NCBI GenBank assembly: GCA_964572885.1
Contig: CAZNFC010000001.1
Coordinates: 1 to 63,054, forward strand
Length of the DNA: 63,054 nt
From: UBA10107 sp964572885
GTDB lineage: Archaea; Nanobdellota; Nanobdellia; Woesearchaeales; UBA10107
Direction: 5' to 3'
Both the position numbers and the translations under genes were made by a program. The notes below the pieces were generated by a model. It did no database searches. It saw nothing but the letters and a program-made list of their open reading frames with translations, and was not told the origin of the DNA. Each line of letters opens with the position of its first letter. Position 1 is the stretch's first letter. Shown in pieces: positions 8,806 to 16,711 of the stretch.

Positions 8806-9519
8806 ATGCAAAAGGTCAATTATACTGCAATCATAATCACTGCTTTGATCATTCTCGGAGCATTTGGCGCATTAGTTTATGTATTCCCAAGCCAGAAGAG
8901 AACAGTCCAGGCGACAGGAACGTCGCAGATGACTGTTCCTCCTGATAAAGCAGTAGTCTATGTCCAGGTACAGACAACAGCTGATAAAGCAGAAGATGCA
9001 AAGAACAAGAATTCTGAGATAACCAACAAAGTGCTGTCGGCATTGGAAAGCTTGGGAGTCGATAAAGCAGACATTGAAACTGAAAATTACAATATTTACC
9101 CAGAATACGATTACATGCCATCAGGACAGAAATTCAAGGATTATGCAGCGACAAATTCTATAAAAGTATCAGTAAAAGATTTCGGCAATGTAGGAAAGGT
9201 CGTCGATGCTTCAGTAAATGCAGGAGCGACGATAAACTACATAAATTTCGAATTATCAACTGACAAGCAAAATCAATACAAGAAAACTGTATTATCAAAA
9301 GCAGCAGAAGATGCAAAAAGCAAGGCTGAAGCAATCGCTACAGGTTCGGGACAGACTCTTGGAAAATTAATCTCAATCACGACATCTGACTATAGCTATG
9401 TTCCTTATCCTTTGTTCAGAGCTGATTCTGGAGTTGCTGTAAAAGAAGCAGTAACAAACATTCCTTCTAAAAATCTTGACATAACCGCTACGATTACGGC
9501 AACATATGAGATAAGATAA
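8806..9519 (+). CDS. SIMPL (DUF541) domain protein, membrane-anchored
   Basis: An N-terminal helix (AIIITALIILGAFGALVYVF, residues 10-29) anchors the protein; the rest (residues 37-237) is the SIMPL/DUF541 fold: GTSQMTVPPDKAVVYVQVQT, then ALESLGVDKADIETENYNI and a C-terminal AEAIATGSGQTLGKLISITT. Homologues (e.g. BP26 of Brucella) form channel-like or periplasmic assemblies; in archaea the role is unknown. The stop codon directly abuts the next start (MFS, 9520), so these two genes and DedA (10668) form one operon. Confidence 0.8.
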   Translation: MQKVNYTAIIITALIILGAFGALVYVFPSQKRTVQATGTSQMTVPPDKAVVYVQVQTTADKAEDAKNKNSEITNKVLSALESLGVDKADIETENYNIYPEYDYMPSGQKFKDYAATNSIKVSVKDFGNVGKVVDASVNAGATINYINFELSTDKQNQYKKTVLSKAAEDAKSKAEAIATGSGQTLGKLISITTSDYSYVPYPLFRADSGVAVKEAVTNIPSKNLDITATITATYEIR

Positions 9520-10671
9520 ATGGACAAGGATTCTAAGAAAACAGTAAAGACTTTTGCATTAGCTTCTTTCCTTAGCGATATGGGTTCTGACATGATCTTT
9601 CCCATCTGGCCTTTATTTGTAACGACAGTGCTTAATGCGAATGTCGCAATTCTCGGGCTTATTGACGGGATAAGCCTTGCGATTGTCTCATTGTCGCAGG
9701 CTGCATCTGGATATCTTTCTGACAGGATAAAAAAGAGAAAAGTATTCATATGGCTCGGATATATGTTTTCATCTCTTGCAAGATTAGGATATGCAGGCTC
9801 GACAATATGGCAGCACTTAGTTCCTTTCAGGATGATCGACAGAGCAGGAAAGATAAGAGATTCTCCGAGAGATGCAATAGTTGCTGATATTTCAGAGAGA
9901 TCAAATAGAGGTAAAAATTTCGGAATAATAAGGACGATGGATAATTTAGGCGCAGTAATAGGAATAATAACGACATTGATCATATTCGGAATACTTGGAG
10001 TATCTTACAGGACTCTGTTCCTGATCGCTGCTGTGCCTACATTCATAGGCTCAATGCTTGTCCTTTTTGCAGTCAAAGAAAGGACAAATCACATAAAGCT
10101 GTATAAAGGAATATCTTTCAAGGATATAACTCCTAACTTCAGGCTGTTCATGATATTGAGCACAATATTTGCTTTGGGAACGTTCACATATTCATTCCTA
10201 ATAGTCTATGCAAATCAATTTGGATTTGCAGCTCCTGTCGTTCCTTTGCTATACTTGCTGTTCACTGCTGTTGCTTTTGCCTCGACTTTTTTCTTCGGAA
10301 ATCTTGCGGATAAAATTGGAAGAAAATATGTTTTATTCATGTCCTTTGCATTTTGGGGATTATCATGTCTAAGTTTCATATTTTCAAAACAGAAATACGG
10401 GATTGTTCTTGCTTTTGCACTTTACGGACTGCATCTTGGAGCGATAGAACCTGTGCAGAAGGCGTTTGTATCTGAATTAGCAAATAAAAAATACAGGGCA
10501 AGCAGCCTTGGAGGATTCCAGATGGTCACAGGATTGGTCGCACTTCCTGCATCATTGATAGCAGGGATATTATGGCTTAGAATCGGAAGGTTCACTCCTT
10601 TCTACCTTTCAATTGCGTTAACTTTATTAGCATCAGTCATGCTTTTATTCGTAAAAGAGGATAAAAAGTGA
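9520..10671 (+). CDS. MFS transporter
   Basis: 383 residues with about 12 hydrophobic helices. The two pseudo-repeats carry the MFS loop motif: SGYLSDRIKKRKVF near residue 65 and GNLADKIGRKYVLF in the second half. RDSPRDAIVADIS between helices 4 and 5 is also typical of a group of archaeal/bacterial multidrug-type MFS proteins. The substrate cannot be inferred. The start is immediately after the SIMPL stop, and the end overlaps DedA by 4 nt (ATGA-type overlap with GTG start), implying coupled translation. Confidence 0.85.
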   Translation: MDKDSKKTVKTFALASFLSDMGSDMIFPIWPLFVTTVLNANVAILGLIDGISLAIVSLSQAASGYLSDRIKKRKVFIWLGYMFSSLARLGYAGSTIWQHLVPFRMIDRAGKIRDSPRDAIVADISERSNRGKNFGIIRTMDNLGAVIGIITTLIIFGILGVSYRTLFLIAAVPTFIGSMLVLFAVKERTNHIKLYKGISFKDITPNFRLFMILSTIFALGTFTYSFLIVYANQFGFAAPVVPLLYLLFTAVAFASTFFFGNLADKIGRKYVLFMSFAFWGLSCLSFIFSKQKYGIVLAFALYGLHLGAIEPVQKAFVSELANKKYRASSLGGFQMVTGLVALPASLIAGILWLRIGRFTPFYLSIALTLLASVMLLFVKEDKK

Positions 10672-11291
10672 TTGATATAATAAATTATTTCCTGCATCTT
10701 GATAAATACCTAAGCATAGCGATTTCCAGTTATGGGATGCTCATTTATGTCATATTATTCCTCATAATATTCATGGAGACAGGATTAGTCGTAACTCCTT
10801 TTCTTCCGGGAGATTCATTATTATTTGCAGCCGGAGCTCTTGCGACATTAGATTCGTTGAGTATCACCCTGCTTTTCATCATACTGGGAGCAGCGGCCGT
10901 CTTGGGAGATTCAGTCAACTACAGCATAGGACGTATAGTAGGACTTAAAATATTCACTTCTAAAAGCGGGATATTCAAGAAAGAATATCTTGATAAAACA
11001 AACAAGTTCTTCAGGAAATACGGGAAAAAGACGATAGTGATAGCCAGATTCATACCTATCGTAAGGACATTTGCTCCTTTTGTAGCAGGAGCATCAATGA
11101 TGGATTATTCTTCGTTCCTTACATACAATATCATAGGCGGATTATCATGGGTAGCATTGTTCCTTTTCGGAGGATACTTCTTTGGAAATGTTCTTTTTGT
11201 AAAGAATAATTTTTCTGTAGTGATACTTGCAATAATATCTGTGTCAGTCATCCCTGCGATAATAGAATATATCGTGTACAAAAGAAACTAA
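10668..11291 (+). CDS. DedA family (VTT/SNARE-associated) membrane protein
   Basis: 207 residues, five to six hydrophobic segments. The DedA signature is complete: FLPGDSLLFAAGAL near residue 43, then FFRKYGKKTIVIARFIPIVR (with the conserved R and FIP..R) near residue 113 and VAGASMMDYSSF after it. Such proteins are lipid scramblases (undecaprenyl- or phospholipid-type). The start is a GTG (4-nt overlap with the MFS stop). The 3' end overlaps the convergent surface-protein gene by 4 nt. Confidence 0.85.
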   Translation: MIDIINYFLHLDKYLSIAISSYGMLIYVILFLIIFMETGLVVTPFLPGDSLLFAAGALATLDSLSITLLFIILGAAAVLGDSVNYSIGRIVGLKIFTSKSGIFKKEYLDKTNKFFRKYGKKTIVIARFIPIVRTFAPFVAGASMMDYSSFLTYNIIGGLSWVALFLFGGYFFGNVLFVKNNFSVVILAIISVSVIPAIIEYIVYKRN

Positions 11292-12346
11292 ACAGCGTCA
11301 TCTTCTTTTTCTATCTTAGCTGCCTTCTTTTTTGCTGTTTTTCTTTTTATTTCTTTTTTCTCGACTTCAACTATCTGCTTCTTTATCTCTTTTCTTGCTT
11401 TTCCTTTTGAACTTCTGAACTTTCTCTGCAGTTCAATAAGCTTTTTCTTATCAACGCTTTCCTGGACTAATCTATATGCAGTAAAGATCGAGACTATAGC
11501 TGCTGCAAGAGAACCGTAGAATAAAAGATTGTTTTTTATTTTCTGCTGGAAAGACACTTCCTGCTTCTTGGCAGAATCCAATTGATCTTCAATGTCATTC
11601 AGGCTTGTATTCAACACGCCTAAATTTACTTGTACTGATCTATAATCTCCTCCGAATAAGTTAGCTTCGGTCTGGGTGATGAAAGTTGCTGCTGTTCTCA
11701 GTTTATCATATACAATATCCACAGGATATCCCTGGCTGTTCTTGTCCTGATACAATGCCTCAAGCTCCTTATATCTCTGCTTAAGCTGATTAAGAGAATT
11801 TGTCAGTCCTGTGACATTAAATTCCGGTTCTACAGTCTTTGGCGCTTCAGGATTCAGGACTGTTATCTGTTCTGCATACTTCTGCTTCAGATTTCCTGAA
11901 TAATACAATTTTATCACGATATCTATGGTTCCGTTCTTTGCGGCATTTATTTTTGCGAAGACATAATCCTTATCTCCTGCTTTTAATTTTGCAAGAGGGA
12001 TCTTGTCTGTCGTCTCTATTCCGTCTCCGGATATCAATGCATAAACATCGCTCAAATCAACGGTTCCTGTATTTTTCAATACTATATTAATCTGGTTTGC
12101 GCCTAAAGGAATCTCTTCCGGGAAAAATTTGTCAAGTGTGACTTCTTCTGTGCATATAAATCCAGGATCATGACAATTTTTATCAATACATCTTACACAG
12201 CCTGAATCGCACTGCTTATCACTGCACATTATCTGAGGAACAGGAGGCTGCGTCGTGTTTGCTGACTGATTAGTCTGATTTTCCTGAGCAATGACTGCAG
12301 AGATGCTAAGTAATAATACAAATATGAACGAAACGACTCTTTTCAT
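11288..12346 (-). CDS. Secreted/membrane-anchored protein with CARDB-like domain
   Basis: 352 residues. A signal peptide (MKRVVSFIFVLLLSISAVIA) is followed by a Cys-rich patch (CSDKQCDSGCVRCIDKNC), a beta-sandwich stretch of CARDB/NEW3 type (IPLGANQINIVLKNTGTVDL), a helical coiled-coil segment (residues 180-265), a membrane helix (LLFYGSLAAAIVSIFTAYRL) and a Lys-rich cytoplasmic tail. This is a typical archaeal surface protein. Function unknown. TATA-like sequence lies upstream at about 12370 (minus strand: atttataaat). Confidence 0.7.
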   Translation of the reverse strand: MKRVVSFIFVLLLSISAVIAQENQTNQSANTTQPPVPQIMCSDKQCDSGCVRCIDKNCHDPGFICTEEVTLDKFFPEEIPLGANQINIVLKNTGTVDLSDVYALISGDGIETTDKIPLAKLKAGDKDYVFAKINAAKNGTIDIVIKLYYSGNLKQKYAEQITVLNPEAPKTVEPEFNVTGLTNSLNQLKQRYKELEALYQDKNSQGYPVDIVYDKLRTAATFITQTEANLFGGDYRSVQVNLGVLNTSLNDIEDQLDSAKKQEVSFQQKIKNNLLFYGSLAAAIVSIFTAYRLVQESVDKKKLIELQRKFRSSKGKARKEIKKQIVEVEKKEIKRKTAKKKAAKIEKEDDAV

Positions 12347-12445
12347 AAAATTTAAAGTTAAAAGCCGATTTATAAATATTACGTTAATAATTTCAATTAT
12401 TCAAACATTAGATTTAAATACAACATTAGCACCTACCAAAGTGCA

Positions 12446-12670
12446 ATGTCAGCAAGAAATCGTACTCAAAGGACTACAATAGAGAATGTTGTCAGTAAAG
12501 CAGTGTCAGGAGGACTTTTAGGGGTTGGAGCAAGCTACATATTTGATGCGAATATTAGTACTATGTTGCTTCTAACATTTGGTGGAGCAATCAACCTGGT
12601 ATGCACGGAAAGTTGGCTCGAAACAGACGATAAATGTTACAGAGAACGATATAAAAGACAATACATATAA
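12446..12670 (+). CDS. Small membrane protein, 74 aa
   Basis: 74 residues; N-terminal basic region, then two short hydrophobic segments (GGLLGVGASYIFDA, TMLLLTFGGAINLV) and a charged C-terminus (ETDDKCYRERYKRQY). It has its own TATA box about 30 nt before the start (ttagatttaaatac). No family recognised. Transcribed against the following membrane protein, 4 nt away from its stop. Confidence 0.5.
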   Translation: MSARNRTQRTTIENVVSKAVSGGLLGVGASYIFDANISTMLLLTFGGAINLVCTESWLETDDKCYRERYKRQYI

Positions 12671-12673
12671 ATC

Positions 12674-13402
12674 TTAGTATCCGAAGTAAAAGAACTGCCT
12701 GTATCCGAAGAATTTGTTTGTGTAAACATTCTTTACTACATTCTGCTTAGATGTTCCTGATGTTGTGTATTCAGTAACATTCTTCTTTTCTTCGACATTA
12801 TAAGGAACCTGCTTTATCTGATATGTTGTAGGCTCCAAATAAAAGCATTTTTCTCTTTTAGGGCAGTCAGTGCATTGAAGAAGGCATGATGCTGAATCTC
12901 CTAACCCAAGAGTGAAATTCCACTGGAATTTTACAGTTCCGAAAGGAGGTATGACCTGGGCATAATCAGGACTGTCGCTTATCTTTCCGCTCTTTAGTAT
13001 ATTTACATACATCCTGAATGTTCCTGCGATATCTTCTTCATTCTTGATATCATAAGTGCATATTCCTGTCCTTTGTCCATTTATTGCGACTTCTGAATAA
13101 GTGTAATCTTTTGTGAAATTATATGCGAGGAGTTCGCATCTTGGTTCTCCGAAAGGAACTTTCTCTTCCCTGTATTTAGTTACATTGACTGATTTCTCCA
13201 CGACAACAGGAACAGGATTCCCTCCTGACACAGCTTTTTCGACCTGCACTGTCTCAGTGCTTGTCTGCGCGGAAGTCAATACATAGAACAATAATATTAT
13301 AACAATCCATGAAACAATTTTCTTGACCGGAGATTTCTTTGCTGAAGATACTTTTACCTTAACATTGCTCCGAGAAATGTCAACACTCTTTTTATTTGCC
13401 AT
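12674..13402 (-). CDS. Membrane-anchored surface protein, 242 aa
   Basis: A short basic N-terminus, one membrane helix (IVSWIVIILLFYVLTSA, residues 30-46), then an extracellular domain with several Cys (CLLQCTDCPKREKCF) and a beta-rich character (NVLKSGKISDSP region). The C-terminal end (VYTNKFFGYRQFFYFGY) is aromatic. Family not recognised. It follows the pattern of other anchored surface proteins in this window. Confidence 0.65.
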   Translation of the reverse strand: MANKKSVDISRSNVKVKVSSAKKSPVKKIVSWIVIILLFYVLTSAQTSTETVQVEKAVSGGNPVPVVVEKSVNVTKYREEKVPFGEPRCELLAYNFTKDYTYSEVAINGQRTGICTYDIKNEEDIAGTFRMYVNILKSGKISDSPDYAQVIPPFGTVKFQWNFTLGLGDSASCLLQCTDCPKREKCFYLEPTTYQIKQVPYNVEEKKNVTEYTTSGTSKQNVVKNVYTNKFFGYRQFFYFGY

Positions 13403-13447
13403 TGATGATAAATAATATGTTTAACTAAGATATAAATGTTTTGAAAT

Positions 13448-13996
13448 CTATACGTCAACAAATACTCTATGCTTTTCGTTTCCTTCAAGCTCAAGCAATA
13501 TCCTCTTTACTATTATCTTTTCAGGGTCAGGCATGAGTTTTATCCTTGCTTTCAGGTCTTCAAAACTCTCAAATTCCTTTACTCTTCTCTCTTCTATTAA
13601 CTCCCACATATGCTTCTTTCCCAATCCAGGAAGCAGTTCCAGCTGATGCATCCTAGTAGTCAAAGGCTGGGATTTATTGAAGAACTCCAAAAACTTCTTC
13701 TCATTCTTCTTTACCATGTCTTTGACGACAAACTCTATCTCGCTTTTTGCAGTTCCTGTAAGCTTGTCAGAGGTTATCTTGCCTATTATATGATGTATCT
13801 TGTCCCTTTTGCCTTCTCCGATATATATTTCTTCCAAAGGCTGTAGAAAAACGTCTTTTTTAGGAACTAATTCAAGCAAAGTGAAGTGTTCTGAACCCAG
13901 AGCTTGGACTATAGGAGTCTTCTTGTGACTCGGCCTGGGATCGTTCGGGTATCCATGCTGCAGGAAATCCAATACTATTGCACTTTCTTCTTTCAT
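13448..13996 (-). CDS. DUF655 RNA-binding-type protein
   Basis: 182 residues. The N-terminus (ESAIVLDFLQHGYPNDPR) and the LLPGLGKKHMWELIEERR block in the second half, a helix-hairpin-helix motif, are typical of the archaeal DUF655 family. It follows L21e and Rpo4 in a classical archaeal operon (L21e-Rpo4-DUF655), all transcribed on the minus strand with gaps of 1-17 nt. It probably binds nucleic acid, linked to transcription or translation; exact role unknown. Confidence 0.8.
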   Translation of the reverse strand: MKEESAIVLDFLQHGYPNDPRPSHKKTPIVQALGSEHFTLLELVPKKDVFLQPLEEIYIGEGKRDKIHHIIGKITSDKLTGTAKSEIEFVVKDMVKKNEKKFLEFFNKSQPLTTRMHQLELLPGLGKKHMWELIEERRVKEFESFEDLKARIKLMPDPEKIIVKRILLELEGNEKHRVFVDV

Positions 13997-14013
13997 TTTT
14001 GTTTCCTTGTCCT

Positions 14014-14358
14014 TTATTTTCTGTGTTCTTTAATGACATCTGCGATCTTTACCAGGTTTTCATTCGTTAGGGTTACTGAATATGAGCTAAGCACAAGTCT
14101 TACGTCTTCTGCATCATTAGGCATTATGTCTATCAATTTACATATGTGTTCAGGCTTTAACCTTGGAATATTAAGCTCTTCTATCTTTTTCTTGATTGTC
14201 TGTATCTTGCTGTCATCCAATTTTGTAAAGCCTTTAAGATATTCATCTACCTTTGCTGCCCTGAAACCAAGCTCTTTATCTCTTCCTTTGATTTTCTCTA
14301 ACTCGTTCCTCAAGTCATACGTGCTTATCGGCTGTTCTGATATTACTGTCGCTTTCAT
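14014..14358 (-). CDS. rpo4: RNA polymerase subunit Rpo4 (RpoF)
   Basis: 114 residues. Small acidic/basic helical protein; ISTYDLRNELEKIKG, LIDIMPNDAEDVRLVLSSYS and the C-terminal DVIKEHR end fit the Rpo4/RpoF stalk subunit family (usual length 110-120). It forms the stalk heterodimer with Rpo7. It lies 1 nt after the L21e stop and before DUF655 in the standard operon order, which strengthens the call. The partner Rpo7 gene is not in this window. Confidence 0.9.
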   Translation of the reverse strand: MKATVISEQPISTYDLRNELEKIKGRDKELGFRAAKVDEYLKGFTKLDDSKIQTIKKKIEELNIPRLKPEHICKLIDIMPNDAEDVRLVLSSYSVTLTNENLVKIADVIKEHRK

Positions 14359-14359
14359 T

Positions 14360-14650
14360 TTAGTACCTTCTCAAGTGTATCGGATGAACTATCAATTTCT
14401 TCTTTTTCCCAAGGTCTTCAATCGCTACGATGTAGCATTTTCCCTGGCTTCCTACAATGACTCCTGACCTTGCATCAAACCTTCTGAAGTACATTCCATT
14501 GTGGATTGATGGCTCTGATTTAAGCAGGACTGCATCTCCATCCTTGAATTTCCTGAAATAGCTTGTAAGGCTGAATTTGCCTCTTTGGTTAGCCTTCTTG
14601 CTGAATATCTGCCTTGTTTTTCTTCTGCTTCCGCCGATTCTTTTTACCAT
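14360..14650 (-). CDS. rpl21e: 50S ribosomal protein L21e
   Basis: 96 residues, matching the L21e length: RRKTRQIFSKKANQRGKFSL, YFRKFKDGDAVLLKSEPSI and MYFRRFDARSGVIVGSQG are the family hallmarks. First gene of the L21e-Rpo4-DUF655 operon. Binds 23S/5S rRNA contact region in the large subunit. Promoter sits in the 188-nt gap shared with divergent sepF. Confidence 0.93.
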   Translation of the reverse strand: MVKRIGGSRRKTRQIFSKKANQRGKFSLTSYFRKFKDGDAVLLKSEPSIHNGMYFRRFDARSGVIVGSQGKCYIVAIEDLGKKKKLIVHPIHLRRY

Positions 14651-14838
14651 ATTTTTACCTACCTTAGTATAATCTGCTCTTAACCCCTCTTTATAAGAAT
14701 ATGTCTTGCTTTACTTTATATAGTTTTCTATGTCCAGTGACGAATTAGGGCTTTAGACGGGTCTTAAACACCGTTTAGAAACATTTATATATTAATATCA
14801 TCAATAATTTTCTAACAGTTAAGGAGGAAATTTTTAAG

Positions 14839-15255
14839 ATGAGAGCGTTGTTTAGCAAAATAAAAAATAGACTTTCAGGCGATTCTGATTTTGATATCCC
14901 AGAAGAAGTAGACAAGGATTTCCTTCATGTTGATTCTGAGATGAAAGGAGAGAAAGCAAAGATATTATTGAGACCTTATGTTCTTGAAGAATTCGAAGAT
15001 GTTAAACAGATCTTGGATGCATTAAGAGAAGGATATACTATACCTCTTATTAATATCAAACCACTTAAGGATAAAGATTTGGTTGAATTGAAAAGAGCAA
15101 TAAACAAGATTAAGAAAACTGCAGATGCAATCGAAGGCGACATCGCAGGATTCGGAGAAGACTGGATTGCAGTCGTTCCGTCATTCGCATCGATCTACAG
15201 AGAGAGAAAAGTAGCTACAGAAGAGCAAAGACCTCAAAGAGTAGATAGATATTAA
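14839..15255 (+). CDS. sepF: SepF-like cell division protein
   Basis: 138 residues. Residues 30-120 (KAKILLRPYVLEEFEDVKQI, ALREGYTIPLINI, AINKIKKTADAIEGDIAGFG, DWIAVVP) match archaeal SepF, the membrane anchor of FtsZ; the short amphipathic N-terminus (MRALFSKIKNRL) fits the membrane-binding helix. A strong Shine-Dalgarno (AAGGAGG, 14821-14827) stands 12 nt before the ATG, which is rare here as many genes look leaderless. Upstream gap holds AT-rich promoter sequence. Confidence 0.85.
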   Translation: MRALFSKIKNRLSGDSDFDIPEEVDKDFLHVDSEMKGEKAKILLRPYVLEEFEDVKQILDALREGYTIPLINIKPLKDKDLVELKRAINKIKKTADAIEGDIAGFGEDWIAVVPSFASIYRERKVATEEQRPQRVDRY

Positions 15256-15281
15256 ATTTTTTTCTTAGTGATTATTTTTTA

Positions 15282-15399
15282 GTTGCCGTCTTCTGTGAGC
15301 TTCATTCTATACTATGATAAACAAAGTTGAAGGGGACGTTCCCTACGGGACTTCAACGACGAAATAAAAAATAAAAATAAAGAAGCGAACGACGGCAAC
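15282..15399. ncRNA. Candidate structured RNA between sepF and ZPR1
   Basis: A GC-rich island in AT-rich intergenic sequence. Nested stems: outer GTTGCCGTC (15282-15290) with GACGGCAAC (15391-15399), 9 perfect pairs; GCTTC (15299-15303) with GAAGC (15382-15386); inner GTTGAAG (15326-15332) with CTTCAAC (15351-15357), capped by TCCC-TAC-GGGA (15340-15350). Strand and family unknown; no box C/D or ACA signature seen. May be a stable small RNA, a terminator-like structure or a regulatory element of the next gene. Confidence 0.45.
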
Positions 15400-15466
15400 T
15401 TAGAAAGTTTTTTAACTCTTTCTAAAAATAAAAAGCTTTATAACATTAAATTTCTGAAACTAACTT

Positions 15467-16012
15467 ATGGCTGAAACAGAACCGGAAGTAGTACAAGGAG
15501 AAGTATGTCCTTTCTGCAATGAAAAGACATTATCCTTGACTGAATTCAGGAAAGAAGTACCTTATTTTGGAGATGTCTTCATATTTTCAATGAGCTGCTC
15601 CAGCTGCAAATATCACAAAGCAGATCTTGAAGCAGCAGAAACACATGAGCCGATGAGATATTCACTTGAAGTTTCCTCAGAAGAAGACCTGAAGATAAGA
15701 GTCGTTAAAGCATCAACAGGAACGATCAAGATTCCTCATGTGATGACAATTGAATCAGGAGAAGCTGCAAACGGTTACGTGACAAACATTGAAGGGATAT
15801 TGAACAGAGTAAAACATGCATTAGAAACTGCGAAAGAGACTGAAGAAGAGGAAGATGCAGAAAAAGTAAGAAACTTATTGAAGAAGATAAACAAAGTCTT
15901 ATTCGGCGATGAAAAAATAAAGATAATAATCGAAGATCCAACAGGTAATTCAGCGATAATTTCTGATAAAGCAGTTAAAGAGCCTATGAAAGGGAAGAAG
16001 GTTAAAGAATAA
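15467..16012 (+). CDS. ZPR1-type zinc-finger protein
   Basis: 181 residues. Two CxxC pairs (CPFC at residue 13 and CSSC at 45) form a zinc ribbon, followed by the ZPR1 domain: MRYSLEVSSEEDLKIRVVKA, GTIKIPHVMTIESGEAANGY, VTNIEGILNRVKHALETA. This is the archaeal single-domain relative of eukaryotic ZPR1, a chaperone of elongation factor 1A. Length fits the archaeal family. A TATA-like stretch (aaaaagctttataac) precedes the ATG. Confidence 0.85.
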   Translation: MAETEPEVVQGEVCPFCNEKTLSLTEFRKEVPYFGDVFIFSMSCSSCKYHKADLEAAETHEPMRYSLEVSSEEDLKIRVVKASTGTIKIPHVMTIESGEAANGYVTNIEGILNRVKHALETAKETEEEEDAEKVRNLLKKINKVLFGDEKIKIIIEDPTGNSAIISDKAVKEPMKGKKVKE

Positions 16013-16045
16013 GTTTAAAAGTTAAATCAATTTCTTTTTGTTTGC

Positions 16046-16129
16046 GCGGGATTGGCAGAGTGGTCAAATGCGCACCGTTAAGGGCGGTGTCGGTTAGTCC
16101 GTACGCAGGTTCGAACCCTGCATCCCGCA
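16046..16129 (+). tRNA. tRNA-Leu, anticodon AAG by fold
   Basis: 84 bases with a long variable arm. Acceptor GCGGGAT/ATCCCGC with discriminator A; anticodon stem CACCG (27-31)/CGGTG (39-43) and loop TTAAGGG, so the anticodon reads AAG; variable arm CGG-TTAGT-CCG; T arm GCAGG-TTCGAAC-CCTGC. The usual archaeal tRNA-Leu(GAG) loop is TTGAGGG, so A34 replaces G34. A TATA-like box (tttaaaag) lies about 30 nt upstream. No intron. Leu identity is supported by the long variable arm and A73. Confidence 0.85.
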
Positions 16130-16143
16130 TATATACTAAAAGT

Positions 16144-16257
16144 TGAATGCGGTAAACCGAAAACGGGTCAAAACTCGGGTTTCGCAGCATACCAAGAGTT
16201 TGATGCGGTAATATTTTGACAGGTTGCAACTTAACGGTTGATTCCTGCCACCCGCAT
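16144..16257. other. Two imperfect hairpins after tRNA-Leu
   Basis: A direct repeat (TGAATGCGGTAA at 16144-16155, TGATGCGGTAA at 16201-16211) starts two hairpins. Hairpin 1: ATGC (16147-16150) and AAACC (16154-16158) pair with GGTTT (16178-16182) and GCAT (16187-16190). Hairpin 2: ATGCGG (16203-16208) with CCGCAT (16252-16257), inner CAGG (16220-16223) with CCTG (16244-16247), CAAC/GTTG inside. The last 12 bases resemble the tRNA-Leu 3' end (CAC-CCGCA). Nature unknown: guide RNA, degenerate tRNA or processing element. Confidence 0.4.
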
Positions 16258-16319
16258 TTATTAATGTATATAACAAACCTTTAATACTTAAAAAACAATG
16301 TTCTATATGGGGTGTATTT

Positions 16320-16412
16320 ATGAAGATAAGTCATAGCTTCGAACAGTTGAGAAAAGAGACTGAATTGATGAAAAAGCAGTCATATGAAGAAAAATACGGA
16401 AAAAAGAAATGA
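16320..16412 (+). CDS. 30-residue small ORF coupled to the next gene
   Basis: MKISHSFEQLRKETELMKKQ... encodes 30 residues, highly charged and helical, and ends in the ATGA overlap with the following 99-aa gene (start 16409). A GGTG element (atggggtgtatttATG) precedes the start. No homologue is recognised. It could be a real small protein or an upstream ORF controlling translation of the next gene. The overlap and ribosome site raise the chance that it is translated. Confidence 0.45.
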   Translation: MKISHSFEQLRKETELMKKQSYEEKYGKKK

Positions 16413-16708
16413 TAGAGATAGAAGAAAGAAAGGGAGTCAGAGTATCTACACAGGAATTGCTGGCTCTTTTGAAATCGCCTGACCCAAGAGGGATATTAAA
16501 GAAAATCGAAGAAACAAGAGTGAAGATAAGAGGAGAAACAGAAATAGGTGATAAAGTAAGACTAATATGCCGAGACGGATTTAATGATGAATCATATGTT
16601 GTTGCCGGAAGAGTTGTTGAAATTAGATCTGATGAAATAATTATTCAAGGTCAGCTTATGCCATATCCAATCCCATATTCAAGAATAGAATCTTGTAGAC
16701 TTAATTAA
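16409..16708 (+). CDS. Hypothetical protein, 99 aa
   Basis: Starts in a 4-nt overlap with the 30-residue ORF. Charged N-terminal helix then a small beta domain (GDKVRLICRDGFNDESYVVA, GRVVEIRSDEIIIQGQLMPY) that resembles a small beta-barrel by pattern. No cysteine or catalytic motif. Not recognised. Convergent with the small basic protein at 16712. Confidence 0.55.
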   Translation: MIEIEERKGVRVSTQELLALLKSPDPRGILKKIEETRVKIRGETEIGDKVRLICRDGFNDESYVVAGRVVEIRSDEIIIQGQLMPYPIPYSRIESCRLN

Positions 16709-16711
16709 AAA

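Noticed and set aside
16046..16129. tRNA-Leu anticodon TAA instead of AAG
   Set aside because: To read TAA the loop would have to shift and the 5-bp stem CACCG/CGGTG would break; AAG keeps all pairs.
16144..16257. Second intact tRNA gene after tRNA-Leu
   Set aside because: No full acceptor, D and anticodon arms can be folded; only the last bases resemble a tRNA 3' end.
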